A stretch of 64,000 nucleotides of DNA from RYN-428 sp035551995 (GCA_035551995.1 DASZME010000067.1:1-64000); one strand, 5' to 3'. Counted from the first letter of the stretch, positions 53,866 to 63,133 are shown. Program-made: numbers and translations. Notes: generated from the sequence alone by a model not told the origin.

Positions 53866-54999
53866 TCACTCCTTAACCGCCGTCCAAAGTTTGTCTTCGG
53901 CGACGTGAAACTTCTTAAAACTTTCGTCGAGATGCTCAAGCAGTTTCTGGATCAAAGCTTTGTCGGCATTGGGATCGTGCATGGCGTCGCGCAGCGCCAG
54001 GGCGGCGTCGCTTAAACTCCCGGCGCCTTCGGAAAACTGGCGGGCGGAATCGTAAAGATTGAGGTTGCCCATTTCGTCGGGCGACGGCTTGTAGAGCAGC
54101 CGCCATGGACTATGGCGCACTTCGACGCTCATCGCTTTTAGATTGTCGCTGGTGGTTTTGAGAGACTTGATGATGCCGTCGAGCTTATCGTGGTTATCGG
54201 TCAGAACGGATCGGCCGCTGGCAGTGAGATCGCGGGCGTTGGCGACGGCTTTCTGAAGGTCTTCCAGAACCACCGGCAGTTTATCGTTGACGGATTGAAG
54301 AGCAAGATTGAGGTTCTTGAGGGCGCCGCGGATGTCGGTCCTGGAATCGCCCAGAACGTCGTGAACCTGCGTGATGACTTCGCCGGCGTGCTGGGCGACG
54401 CCTTCATATCTGGCGATGGCTGGGTCGATCTTGGCATCGACGTGACGGACGAGCGTGTTGGCGGAATTAGCGGTGTCCTTGAAGGAGGCGACCGCTTCGT
54501 CGATCTTTGGGAGCGTCTGCGTATCCAGTTTTTTCGCCAGCGAGACGATGTGCGGCGCCGCCTCTCCAAGCCTCGCCAGCAGCGCGTTTTTCGTATCCGC
54601 GGTTCCGGTGAGCGTGGTTCCGTCGGGGAGTGGAACGCCGGCGCCGAAGGTGGTGATGTTGAGGTTCGGAGAACCGGTGAGAGCGCTTTGCACGCCGATG
54701 CGGGCGCCTTCGCGCAAGGCGTAAGAGGTGGGGATTGAGAACGTGACCACAACCGTCGGCAAGGCGGTGTCGAGGTCCTTGAGGCGGATACCCTGAACAA
54801 CGCCGATCTTAACGCCGCCGGCGCGGACATCGTCGCCGGCGGTGAGGCCGCCAAGGTCGTCGCTCATCTTGAACGAGACGTCGAGCGATCGCGTCGGGCC
54901 GGCGCCTTCGCCGCGAATCAGCAGGACGGTCGCCACCGCGGCAACAAAACCAACGACGATAAAAAGCCCCGCCTTAAGCGCATTGCGGTCGCGGGTCAT
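53866..54999 (-). CDS. mlaD: MlaD-family (MCE domain) lipid-transport protein
   Basis: The 377-residue protein has an N-terminal anchor (about 9-27), a single MCE domain (about 37-115, including LTAGDDVRAGGVKIGVV), and a long helical tail of amphipathic segments, a layout shared by MlaD/PqiB-type proteins that bind phospholipids in the periplasm. It is the third gene of an mlaE-mlaF-mlaD operon, starting 49 nt after the mlaF stop. The tail is longer than in E. coli MlaD, as in many other phyla. Confidence 0.9.
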   Translation of the reverse strand: MTRDRNALKAGLFIVVGFVAAVATVLLIRGEGAGPTRSLDVSFKMSDDLGGLTAGDDVRAGGVKIGVVQGIRLKDLDTALPTVVVTFSIPTSYALREGARIGVQSALTGSPNLNITTFGAGVPLPDGTTLTGTADTKNALLARLGEAAPHIVSLAKKLDTQTLPKIDEAVASFKDTANSANTLVRHVDAKIDPAIARYEGVAQHAGEVITQVHDVLGDSRTDIRGALKNLNLALQSVNDKLPVVLEDLQKAVANARDLTASGRSVLTDNHDKLDGIIKSLKTTSDNLKAMSVEVRHSPWRLLYKPSPDEMGNLNLYDSARQFSEGAGSLSDAALALRDAMHDPNADKALIQKLLEHLDESFKKFHVAEDKLWTAVKE

Positions 55000-55048
55000 G
55001 GATGCACTCCTTCAAAAAGTTCATGTCGATCATAGCCGTCGCCGTCAT

Positions 55049-55870
55049 TCATAGCTTCGTGTCTCCAAGCAAATCATCTTCATATCCGCTGGCTTTTCTG
55101 CGGTCGGTGAGGGGTCCTTCGGTCAGGCCGTGAACGAACTGGCGGACGAGCGGATCGGTACTGTCGCGCATCTCGGCGGGCGTGCCGGACACGATGAATT
55201 TTCCGCGGTCCAAAAGAACCATCCGATCGGCGATTCGAAACGCGCTTTCCATTTCGTGAGTGACCACGACGCTGGTGACTCCCATCTTATGATTGAGGTC
55301 GATAATCAGCTGATCGATCTCGGCGCTGGTGACGGGATCAAGCCCGGCCGAAGGCTCGTCATAGAAGAGGATTTTTGGATCGAGGGCGATGGCGCGGGCA
55401 AGGCCGGCGCGCTTCTTCATTCCGCCGGAAAGCTGGGCGGGCATTTTTTGGGCGTGTTCGCGGAGGCCGACTTGTTCGAGCTTTATCTTGACGATGATGT
55501 CGATGGTGTCTTCCGGAAGGCTGGTGTGTTCGCGAAGCGGCAGCGCGACATTGTCGGCGACCGACATCGAGTTAAACAAGGCGCCGCTCTGGAACAATAC
55601 GCCCAGCGATTTTCGGTATTCGGTGAGGTCGGGCGAGGACATCTTCGCGAGGTTTTTGCCGGCGTGGGCGACGAAGATATCCCCGGAGTCGATTGTTTCG
55701 TTGCCGATCATCAGGCGAAGCAGGGTGGATTTTCCGGAGCCTGACCCGCCGAGGATGACGAGCGTTTCTCCTTCAAAAACATGAAGGCGAATGGCGTCCA
55801 GCACGATCCGGCCGGCGAAAGCCTTGGTGACGCCTTGAACCTCGATGGCGGAAGCGAGCACGATCACCAT
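55049..55870 (-). CDS. mlaF: MlaF-like ABC transporter ATPase
   Basis: The 273-residue protein powers phospholipid transport by the Mla complex. It shows Walker A GGSGSGKST (41-49), the Q-loop near VLFQSGALF, the signature LSGGMKKRAGLARA and Walker B ILFYDEPSAGLDP. LFQSGALFNSMSV is typical of MlaF-type ATPases. The ATG at 55870 overlaps the mlaE stop by 7 nt; the open frame runs much further upstream through mlaE in another frame and is not used. Confidence 0.93.
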   Translation of the reverse strand: MVIVLASAIEVQGVTKAFAGRIVLDAIRLHVFEGETLVILGGSGSGKSTLLRLMIGNETIDSGDIFVAHAGKNLAKMSSPDLTEYRKSLGVLFQSGALFNSMSVADNVALPLREHTSLPEDTIDIIVKIKLEQVGLREHAQKMPAQLSGGMKKRAGLARAIALDPKILFYDEPSAGLDPVTSAEIDQLIIDLNHKMGVTSVVVTHEMESAFRIADRMVLLDRGKFIVSGTPAEMRDSTDPLVRQFVHGLTEGPLTDRRKASGYEDDLLGDTKL

Positions 55871-56676
55871 CCCAGGTAAAAGAAGGCCGCCGTGAACATC
55901 AAGTCGATCAGAATGAGGACGACGATGGTGAGCACGACGGTTCGCGTGGTGGCGACGCCGACGCCTTGAGCGCCGCCCGTCACGCCCAGGCCCAGAAAAC
56001 AGGCCAGCGCGCTGATGATGGCGCCGAAGACGCCGGACTTGATCAACCCGGTGACGAAGTCGCGAACTTTCGGCGCCTCGAAGGTCAGATTGAAATATTG
56101 GTGGGCGTTGACGCCGAGCAAGCTGCTCGAGACGGCTAGGCCGCCCGCGACGCCCATTAGGTCGCCGACGATGGCCACGCACACCATCATGACGGTGGTG
56201 GCGACCACGCGGGGGAGAACCAGGAATCGGATTGGGCTGATGGCATGTGCCGTGAGGGCTTCGATTTCCTCGGAAACGACCATCGTTCCGAGTTCGGCCG
56301 CGATGCTGGCGCCGGCGAAACCGGTCAGCACGATCGCGCTGACCAGCGGCCCGAGTTCCCGAAAGACGGCGATTGAGATGATCCGCGCCACCTGGTTGAC
56401 CGCGCCATATTGCTTGAGGATCGGCGACATCTGCAAGGCGAGAATTCCGCCGATGCAGAAAAGAACCAGCATGACGATCGGAACGCTGCGAACGCCGACG
56501 CGGACCATTTGCGCCCACAGATTTTGCCATCCGAGGCGGCGGCCTTGTTTGTCGACCAGGCCGCCGGGAATGGCGGCCGCGGCATCGACCATGAGATAGC
56601 CAACCCCGCCGATAAACTCCAGAAACGCGACGGCCCGGCTGCCGATGACGAGAATGGGACGGAGCGGGAGGGGCAT
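55864..56676 (-). CDS. mlaE: MlaE-like permease
   Basis: The 270-residue inner-membrane permease of the Mla lipid transporter has about five spans and the family segments ELGPLVSAIVLTGFAGASIAAELGTM (quoted in parts as ELGPLVSAIVL and GASIAAELGTM) and LGVTGGAQGVGVATTRTVV. It overlaps mlaF by 7 nt. The ATG at 56676 is preceded in frame by a TTG. Its upstream gap is filled by a 14-bp tandem repeat before the STAS gene. Confidence 0.93.
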   Translation of the reverse strand: MPLPLRPILVIGSRAVAFLEFIGGVGYLMVDAAAAIPGGLVDKQGRRLGWQNLWAQMVRVGVRSVPIVMLVLFCIGGILALQMSPILKQYGAVNQVARIISIAVFRELGPLVSAIVLTGFAGASIAAELGTMVVSEEIEALTAHAISPIRFLVLPRVVATTVMMVCVAIVGDLMGVAGGLAVSSSLLGVNAHQYFNLTFEAPKVRDFVTGLIKSGVFGAIISALACFLGLGVTGGAQGVGVATTRTVVLTIVVLILIDLMFTAAFFYLGW

Positions 56677-56680
56677 CAAT

Positions 56681-56750
56681 TTCTAATTTCCAGTCTCGAA
56701 TCTTAACTCTGGAATCTCAACTCTCGAATCTCAAATTTCAAATCGCAAAT
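56681..56750. repeat. five imperfect 14-bp tandem repeats
   Basis: Units TTCTAATTTCCAGT, CTCGAATCTTAACT, CTGGAATCTCAACT, CTCGAATCTCAAAT and TTCAAATCGCAAAT occupy 56681-56750 exactly, the whole space between the STAS stop and the mlaE start region. The stretch is AT-rich against its surroundings. A 14-bp period could bind a regulator repeatedly or vary in copy number. Confidence 0.8.
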
Positions 56751-57104
56751 CTATCCCAACGCTTCTTTTTCATCGGCGGCGATCGTAAATATCGAACCCA
56801 GCCGGGCGATCTCGATCAACCCTTTCACCCGCGGTTGCAACGCCACCAGATACACTTTTCCGCCAAGCGTTCGCATCCGGCGGAGGGTTTCGACCAGCAC
56901 CGCGCACGCGCTGCTGTCCATGTAAGGAACCTGCTCGAGATTGAGAATCAGGCGTTTGGGCGATTGCTTGCCGATCAGATCCATGATTTCGGTGCGCAGG
57001 TCGGAACTGTTATGCAGGTCGATCTCGCCGCGAACGGCGATGACCAGCGCGTCGCCTTCCGTCCGTGCCGAAGAGACCAGATCGCCGGCGGTTTTCAGGT
57101 CCAT
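56751..57104 (-). CDS. STAS-domain protein (anti-sigma factor antagonist / MlaB-like)
   Basis: The 117-residue protein has a STAS domain with VRGEIDLHNSSDL and the switch site YMDSSACAVL, where Ser65 aligns with the phosphorylated serine of SpoIIAA-type antagonists. MlaB, a subunit of the Mla transporter, is also a STAS protein. The ATG at 57104 has AGGGA upstream. An RsbW-like kinase gene ends 9 nt upstream of it and mlaE starts 75 nt downstream, so it may belong to either system or link them. Confidence 0.85.
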   Translation of the reverse strand: MDLKTAGDLVSSARTEGDALVIAVRGEIDLHNSSDLRTEIMDLIGKQSPKRLILNLEQVPYMDSSACAVLVETLRRMRTLGGKVYLVALQPRVKGLIEIARLGSIFTIAADEKEALG

Positions 57105-57112
57105 ATCATTCC

Positions 57113-57517
57113 CTATGTCAGACTTGCCTTGCGTTTCATCGTCAACAGCATCCCGTCCGGCTGCGGGACGAATCGCATCTCGTCCATGAGCTGACGCAGA
57201 CAGACCATCCCCAGGCCGCCGGGGACCATCGGATCTTTTTTCGGCGGGCATCGCGATGGATCGTGGCCGCTTCCCCAATCCCGTAGCGAGATTTCGATGA
57301 CGTTATCGTCGTAGCGCGCTCGCAATTGCACCGGCCGATCCGTCGCTCCGCCATAGGCATGACGGGTGACGTTTGCGATCGCTTCATTCACCACCAGGCC
57401 AATCTCACCCGTCGATTTGTCGTCAAAACCACAGCTTTGGCAAAAGGCCTCGACCGCATGGCGGACGGGTTTAAGGCAGGCCGGGTCGCTGGTGATGTCG
57501 AGATGAAGCAGATGCAT
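57113..57517 (-). CDS. RsbW/SpoIIAB-like anti-sigma kinase (HATPase)
   Basis: The 134-residue protein has the GHKL-type ATP-binding boxes: N box NEAIANVTRHAYGG (about 44-57), G1 DWGSG (about 80-84) and G2 GGLGM (about 98-102). Such kinases phosphorylate a STAS antagonist and bind a sigma factor or other target. It lies 8 nt upstream of the STAS gene, a standard pair. No sigma factor is encoded next to it. Confidence 0.88.
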   Translation of the reverse strand: MHLLHLDITSDPACLKPVRHAVEAFCQSCGFDDKSTGEIGLVVNEAIANVTRHAYGGATDRPVQLRARYDDNVIEISLRDWGSGHDPSRCPPKKDPMVPGGLGMVCLRQLMDEMRFVPQPDGMLLTMKRKASLT

Positions 57518-57542
57518 GGTGGCTCGATCCTATGCACCGTCG

Positions 57543-57872
57543 CTACGTCCGGCTCGCAAGCCATCGCTTCCACCGCTCCACGGCCGGTTTTCGATGGTCC
57601 GCGTCGTCGAAATATCGATAGCCGAAATCCCGGCCGGTCAGTTTACGCAGGCCTTCGACGGTATAGAGCCGCACGGCCGGATCATCGCTGTCCAAATCCT
57701 TGACCATCTGCGGCACGACGGTTTGGTCATCGCGACGAACGGCCGTCTCGATCGCCGGAATTTTAGCCGCGGGATCCGGATCGGCCACCGACCGCGGCGC
57801 ATGGGCGCACCCAGCCGCCAAGAGCACGCCGGCGGCCAGGAGAATGCCCGTCGAATGTCTTATCATTGCCAT
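57543..57872 (-). CDS. HEAT-repeat-like lipoprotein
   Basis: The 109-residue protein has a signal with lipobox LLAAGC and a short helical pair QMVKDLDSDDPAVRLYTVEGL resembling one HEAT repeat. The start is set at the ATG at 57872 or 57866 by the signal peptide; the open frame runs to 57965. It ends 25 nt before the RsbW-like gene and could be part of the same transcript. The function is unknown. Confidence 0.65.
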   Translation of the reverse strand: MAMIRHSTGILLAAGVLLAAGCAHAPRSVADPDPAAKIPAIETAVRRDDQTVVPQMVKDLDSDDPAVRLYTVEGLRKLTGRDFGYRYFDDADHRKPAVERWKRWLASRT

Positions 57873-57961
57873 CTGCGCCCGGAGCGTCCGGATTCCAGCG
57901 TACCAGTTTATCGGCCATTGCAGGAAAGGAAGTGAAAAATCATCGCGGGCGGCCTGGCGGT

Positions 57962-59107
57962 TCAATCCTTTTTCGCGGGTTTGATCGAGTCGTCTTTTTG
58001 CGTATGCATCAATCCTCCAACCGCTTTCAGTTGGATATCGTCGAATTCAACGACGCCGGGGGTGAGATAAGCGTAAAGATCGACGCGAAAATATTGCACC
58101 GGATACGTTGGGTTTTGCGGATTCATGTCGTCGATAATCGTCACCCATTTCCCGCCGGTGGCGCCGCTGGGAGGGACTTGCCGCTTGTAGCACTCTCGCT
58201 TTTCCAGCCCATTGCCGACGGCGCTCTTGGCCAGCGTGTATCCCTTGACGAAAACGTGCAGCGACGGACCTTCGCTCTTGTACTTAAATTGCAATCGATA
58301 GCGCGTCCCCGGCTCGATCTTGATGAACTCCGACAGACACGCCATACCGTTGTTCTCGGCACAGTCTTTTGACAAATTCATCGCCAGCACATTGTGCGGT
58401 TCTTTTCCCGCCTCGTAGGGGACCTTCAAGATGCAAACTTTATCGACCGCCGGCAATTTGCTTGCGAAGGGGGCCGGATATTTTTCCGCCATGTAAAGAA
58501 CGGTCCACATGTTCGGCTCGACAAACCGCGGATTGGGCACGAGATTGGGGTTCTTCTCCCACAGCTTTTTCGACTCCGCGTCGTCCCAAACCGACGTCTC
58601 CAGCGGATGCTCGAAGGCGTCTATTCCCTTGATCGTCTCCAGAACGCCCTCGATCGCGAACCGCATCTCCGTTTCCTCGTTCACCACCTTCACGATCTGA
58701 TGCGGCTTGGCGTTTTTCTCGCGATAATCCAGCACATTCACCTTCAACGTCCACTTGCTCCCCTGCTCGTCCAACTCACCCCAGATATAAACAACCGGCT
58801 TTTGCTCGTCGACGAACGCCTTGAGCGCGTCGGGCGTGGTGGCCAGCGTGATGAGCTTGTCGCCGACCAGATCGGCCATCGTCGGTCCATCGATCGGCTC
58901 ATACGTCCCCTGCCGATCAAGCTTCGCGCGGAAGGCAAACTGAACGTGATCTTTCAGCGACGCCGCCGCATTTCCGCCGAGCGGAAACACCGCCGCCTTC
59001 GGCTTGACCGGCCCGGCGGAATCATCGGCCCGGACCGACGATATTCCCGCGAATCCGAATGATGCAAGCGCCATCCAAAAGACCGCGATGAAGTAGACTG
59101 ATCGCAT
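57962..59107 (-). CDS. hypothetical exported protein, LpoB/CsgG-like plus carbohydrate-binding-like domains
   Basis: The 381-residue protein has a signal peptide (MRSVYFIAVFWMALASFGFA), an N-terminal alpha/beta domain (about 35-150; KAAVFPLGGNAA and YEPIDGPTMADL) reminiscent of LpoB/CsgG-type envelope proteins, and a C-terminal beta domain (about 190-360; YRLQFKYKSEG and VVEFDDIQLKAVGG) resembling carbohydrate-binding jelly rolls. Both resemblances are weak. The ATG at 59107 is chosen for its signal peptide, although the frame reaches 59362. Confidence 0.6.
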   Translation of the reverse strand: MRSVYFIAVFWMALASFGFAGISSVRADDSAGPVKPKAAVFPLGGNAAASLKDHVQFAFRAKLDRQGTYEPIDGPTMADLVGDKLITLATTPDALKAFVDEQKPVVYIWGELDEQGSKWTLKVNVLDYREKNAKPHQIVKVVNEETEMRFAIEGVLETIKGIDAFEHPLETSVWDDAESKKLWEKNPNLVPNPRFVEPNMWTVLYMAEKYPAPFASKLPAVDKVCILKVPYEAGKEPHNVLAMNLSKDCAENNGMACLSEFIKIEPGTRYRLQFKYKSEGPSLHVFVKGYTLAKSAVGNGLEKRECYKRQVPPSGATGGKWVTIIDDMNPQNPTYPVQYFRVDLYAYLTPGVVEFDDIQLKAVGGLMHTQKDDSIKPAKKD

Positions 59108-59377
59108 GAGGGGATAATAGCCGCGAATCGGGCTGGATTGAAGGCGCAATTGAATGGAAGTCACCAGGTGTGACCTTCTTTGCGGCAACCGTGGCGTTAT
59201 GCGCCTGAGCGACGCTTCTCCCATGGAATCCGCGCCTTGCACTACAAAAGATGGCCAGACCCGGACCATCTTTTTAATGCCGAAGGGATGTCCATTAGCC
59301 GGCGGCGCAGCGATACCCCGGAAGTCGATCGATACTTTGCATCGACCTTGAAACGGTCGCAACGATCGCTCGGTTGT

Positions 59378-61525
59378 TCAGCCGTTATCGAGCTTGCGAT
59401 CAAAATGGCGGTGCATGGCGATCGCCTGGATAAAGGCTTTGGCCAGAGCGTTGGCGTCCTTGCCTGCGGCGCTGACGACGCCGAGGTTCGACGATACCTT
59501 GCCCGCCTCGGGCGACACCTCGATGCCGGCGACCTCGAGCAATTGAACGCCCTCCGCAAGGCCCGCGACCGGCTTGTGGTGCATGTACTGCTCCTTGACG
59601 AATTCCACCGCCAGCGGAGACGCGGTCAACGCACGGGCGCTGGCCTCTCCGCCGGGGACAAACACCGCATCGTACACCACCGAGGGGGCGTTCGGCGCCG
59701 CCCGGTCCACGGGGAGAGACTTGCCGCCTTGCGTCGTGATCATGCCGGCGAATCGCGCGATCACCTCCGACAGCGCTCCCTCGGCGGCCAATGCGGCCTT
59801 CATTTGCTCGACTTGTTTGGCGTCCACGCCGTCGGCGGCGAGGATGGCGATCTTGCGTCCTTTGATTCCGCCGGGCGGTCGGGCCATGCTCAGGGCGGGA
59901 GAGGTCGCCGCGGGTCCTTTCGGCCGTTTGGGCGGCGGCGCGCTCGCCTCGGGCGTGATGCCGGTCGGGTTGCGGCGCTGGGGCTTCAATCCGATGCGTT
60001 CGCCCACCTTCTCGGCCAGTTCGTCGGCGACGTTGGCCAGTAGCTCATTGAGCACCCGTTCCCGCACCGCGGCCGTCTCGACCATGTTCAACTCGAAGCT
60101 GAACGCGGCGGCGATGTGGGCTTTTTCCCAATCGGCCATGGAATTCCAGAAAAGCGTCGCCTGGCTGAAATGGTCGGAGAAACTTGGGCTGCGCTGGCGC
60201 ACCTTGGCGCCGTCCATTTTTTCGGCGTGGCTGCTGAACGCCGCCATCGCTTCGGGAGACTGCGCAGGGCATCCGCTGGCGAGGGAGTTGGGGAAATAAG
60301 CCACGCGGCCCTTATGAATAAGCTGCTGGCTTTCTCCGTCCCGCTGATTGTTCGAGAACGGACATGTCGGGCGGTTGATCGGCAACTGCGCGAAATTGGG
60401 CCCGACCCGCTTGATCTGCGTATCGATGTACGAGAAAAGCCGGCCTTGCAGTAATGGATCGTTGCTGAAGTCGATTCCGGGAACCACATGGCCGGGATGA
60501 AACGCCACTTGTTCGGTTTCGGCGAAGTAATTGTCCGGATTGCGATTGAGCACCATCTTCCCGACCTTGCGAACCGGAACCAGTTCCTCGGGAATGATCT
60601 TCGTCGGATCGAGTAGATCAAAGTCGAATTTGTGCTCGTCCTTTTCCTCGACGATCTGCAGGCCCAGCTCCCATTCAGGAAAATCGCCGCGTTCGATGGC
60701 TTCCCACATGTCGCGGCGATTGAAATCAGCGTCCTTCCCGGCGATCTTCTGCGCCTCGTCCCACACCAGCGAATGAATTCCCTTTACCGGTTTCCAATGG
60801 AACTTGACGAAACGCGATTTGCCCTTGGCGTTGATCAGCCGGAACGTATGGATCGCAAATCCCTCCATCATCGCGAAGCTCCGCGGGAACGCGCGATCGG
60901 ACATCACCCACATCATCATGTGCATGCTTTCCGGCGTCAGCGAGATGAAATCCCAGAAGGTATCGTGAGCCGACGCGGCTTGCGGAATTTCGTTGTGCGG
61001 CTCAGGCTTCACCGAGTGAATGAAGTCGGGAAACTTGATCGCGTCCTGAATGAAGAAGACAGGCATGTTATTCCCGACCATATCCCACACGCCTTCGGAC
61101 GTGTAGAACTTGACGGCAAAACCTCGAACGTCGCGCGGGGTATCCGCCGACCCGCGCGACCCGGCGACGGTCGAAAACCGCACAAACACCGGTGTCCGCT
61201 GCGAAGGATCCTGAAACACGGCGGCTTTGCTGATTTCAGTGAGCGGCTCGTAAACCTGAAAATACCCATGAGCGGCGGCGCCACGCGCGTGAACGACGCG
61301 CTCGGGAATGCGCTCATGGTCGAAGTGAGTAATTTTTTCGCGGAAGTGAAAGTCCTCGAGCAAGGTGGGGCCGCGTAAACCGGCCTTGAGGGAATTCTGA
61401 TCGTCGCTGATCTTCAGTCCCTGATTGGTCGTGAGGCTTTCGGCCGCCTCGACCGAGTCCTTCTGCAAGTCCAACGATTTCACGTCTTCCACCGCGGGAC
61501 GATTGACGCCTTTTTTCGCTTTCAT
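59378..61525 (-). CDS. katE: large-subunit catalase (KatE/HPII type)
   Basis: The enzyme splits hydrogen peroxide to water and oxygen. The 715-residue protein is a clade-2 catalase: N-terminal extension, catalytic His in RVVHARGAAAHGYF, NNMPVFFIQDAIKFPD, the heme-tyrosine motif RLFSYIDTQ, and a C-terminal DJ-1/PfpI-like domain (about 560-690) typical of the large-subunit class. The ATG at 61525 has GGAG 7 nt upstream; an ATG four codons earlier is less likely. It stands alone on the minus strand. Confidence 0.95.
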   Translation of the reverse strand: MKAKKGVNRPAVEDVKSLDLQKDSVEAAESLTTNQGLKISDDQNSLKAGLRGPTLLEDFHFREKITHFDHERIPERVVHARGAAAHGYFQVYEPLTEISKAAVFQDPSQRTPVFVRFSTVAGSRGSADTPRDVRGFAVKFYTSEGVWDMVGNNMPVFFIQDAIKFPDFIHSVKPEPHNEIPQAASAHDTFWDFISLTPESMHMMMWVMSDRAFPRSFAMMEGFAIHTFRLINAKGKSRFVKFHWKPVKGIHSLVWDEAQKIAGKDADFNRRDMWEAIERGDFPEWELGLQIVEEKDEHKFDFDLLDPTKIIPEELVPVRKVGKMVLNRNPDNYFAETEQVAFHPGHVVPGIDFSNDPLLQGRLFSYIDTQIKRVGPNFAQLPINRPTCPFSNNQRDGESQQLIHKGRVAYFPNSLASGCPAQSPEAMAAFSSHAEKMDGAKVRQRSPSFSDHFSQATLFWNSMADWEKAHIAAAFSFELNMVETAAVRERVLNELLANVADELAEKVGERIGLKPQRRNPTGITPEASAPPPKRPKGPAATSPALSMARPPGGIKGRKIAILAADGVDAKQVEQMKAALAAEGALSEVIARFAGMITTQGGKSLPVDRAAPNAPSVVYDAVFVPGGEASARALTASPLAVEFVKEQYMHHKPVAGLAEGVQLLEVAGIEVSPEAGKVSSNLGVVSAAGKDANALAKAFIQAIAMHRHFDRKLDNG

Positions 61526-61765
61526 CGTTTGCTCCACAAAACTAACGTTCGAACGGTTGGAGCAATTTATTTGGGCGCGTTACGCGTGTCAGCGCACGAA
61601 ACGCGAATTTCCCTTCGATTATTGTTTAGGCGACGTTCGCCGGGATTTCCTGGGGTCGTCGCTCCGCGCGCCGTTTGGCCTGCCGACAACCTCCACTCGT
61701 CTCGCCGGTAAAACACGATGAGTATTGGAACGGCGCAATAGGATTTCGGACAAGGCGGAACATTC

Positions 61766-62674
61766 ATGAAAAAATCGATGATGGCAGGCGCGTTGGTGTT
61801 GATGCTTTCCGTGCCGGCCTGGTGCGCGGAGCCGGCGACGATGAACGTCTGGCCCGCTGCGCCCCTCGGCGAAACGCGCAAGTTCGAGCCGGAAAAAATC
61901 GAAACCAACAAGGCCAACGTTCAGATTCTCCACAATGTTTTCAAACCGACGCTCACCATCTACCATCCGCCAAAGGACAAGGATACCGGCGCCTCGGTCA
62001 TCATCTGCCCCGGCGGTGGATATTCGATTTTGGCGTGGGACCTGGAGGGGACGGAAGTGGCCGCCTGGTTAAACGACATCGGCGTAACCGGAATCGTTCT
62101 GCGATACCGGTGTCCCACCCATAAGACCGCCGACGTGCATGGATTCATGCCGCTGATGGATGCGCAGCGCGCCATCAGTCTTGTGCGTTCGAAATCAAAA
62201 GAACTTGGCATCGACCCCAGGCGGATCGGCATTCTCGGTTTCTCGGCGGGTGGAAATCTGGCGGCGCTGGCCTGCACGAACTTCGATCGCCGCAGCTACG
62301 ACGCCATCGATGAAGTTGACCAGGTGAGTTGCCGACCGGATTTCGGCGTGTTGTGCTATCCCGCGTATTTGGTGGCCGCCAAGACCGAGGAGTTGAATCC
62401 CGACATCCGCGTGACGCCGCAGACGCCTCCGATCTTTTTCGTGCATGCCGATAACGACGGCGTATCGTCGGCGAACAGTGCCGTCATGTACCTCGCCTTG
62501 AAACGCGCCGGCGTTTCGTCTGAACTGCACATCTACACCGTCGGCGGCCACGGCTTTGGACTTCGCCCAACCACCCGTCCCGTATGCAAGTGGCCAGAGC
62601 GGTGCGAAGAATGGATGACAAGCCAAGGAATTCTCAAACCCCAAAACAGGGCGCCTTCTGCCCCATCGAAATGA
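61766..62674 (+). CDS. secreted alpha/beta-hydrolase (esterase-like)
   Basis: The 302-residue protein has a signal peptide (to about 21), the oxyanion loop CPGGGYS (81-87), the nucleophile elbow GFSAGG with Ser160, an acid candidate Asp229 or Asp231 in HADNDG, and a catalytic-His candidate H262 in GGHGFG. It resembles carbohydrate-ester or xylan-esterase-like hydrolases common in planctomycetes. GGCGGAA lies upstream of the ATG. The substrate is not known. Confidence 0.88.
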   Translation: MKKSMMAGALVLMLSVPAWCAEPATMNVWPAAPLGETRKFEPEKIETNKANVQILHNVFKPTLTIYHPPKDKDTGASVIICPGGGYSILAWDLEGTEVAAWLNDIGVTGIVLRYRCPTHKTADVHGFMPLMDAQRAISLVRSKSKELGIDPRRIGILGFSAGGNLAALACTNFDRRSYDAIDEVDQVSCRPDFGVLCYPAYLVAAKTEELNPDIRVTPQTPPIFFVHADNDGVSSANSAVMYLALKRAGVSSELHIYTVGGHGFGLRPTTRPVCKWPERCEEWMTSQGILKPQNRAPSAPSK

Positions 62675-62862
62675 CCTGATAACGCTCTTTGCAAATGCTC
62701 CGACAAGCCCGTCGCGTCAATTTGTCCTTAACGCGTGGCGTCCGGTCGGTTAATTTCATCTATTCTTCCGCACCTCGATTAGCGGCGAGCGAACGGAGTC
62801 AACTAATGCATCAGGCACGGCGTTTGCCACATATAGACCGGTCTTAACAAAGGAGTTCGATC

Positions 62863-63045
62863 ATGGGACAAGAAGATATTGCTGCCGGTCAGGTGAAGCA
62901 GGTCAAGGGTAAGGTGAACGACGTCGCCGGCGCCGTCAAGGGCGACCTTGGTCAACAAATCAAGGGCAAAGCGCAACAGGCAGTAGGAAAAGTTCAGGAA
63001 GCGATCGGCAAGGAAAGCGCCAAGTCGCAGGCGGACAAGAGATAA
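62863..63045 (+). CDS. CsbD-family stress protein
   Basis: The 60-residue protein is lysine- and glutamine-rich with repeated KGK motifs (VKGKVNDVAGAVKGD, IKGKAQQAVGKVQEA), the CsbD pattern. CsbD proteins accumulate during general stress; their mechanism is unknown. AAAGGAG lies 8 nt before the ATG. A bidirectional terminator follows. Confidence 0.92.
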   Translation: MGQEDIAAGQVKQVKGKVNDVAGAVKGDLGQQIKGKAQQAVGKVQEAIGKESAKSQADKR

Positions 63046-63076
63046 AATCCGTCAGCGGCTCATTGGATCAGATAAC

Positions 63077-63123
63077 TGGCGGACCGCGCTTTTTGAACTG
63101 GTTTTCTCAAAGCGCGTCCGCCA
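63077..63123. terminator. bidirectional terminator between csbD-like and phosphoketolase genes
   Basis: TGGCGGACCGCGCTTT (63077-63092) pairs with AAAGCGCGTCCGCCA (63109-63123), one bulged base, with T/A tracts at the stem tip. It serves the convergent ends of both genes: it starts 32 nt after the CsbD-type stop and ends 10 nt before the phosphoketolase stop. Confidence 0.75.
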
Positions 63124-63133
63124 ATCTCAGGCG

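Noticed and set aside
55871..56530. N-terminal extension of the MlaF frame through mlaE
   Set aside because: The extension is Arg/Gly-rich noise in another frame of mlaE; the ATG at 55870 gives a normal-length MlaF.
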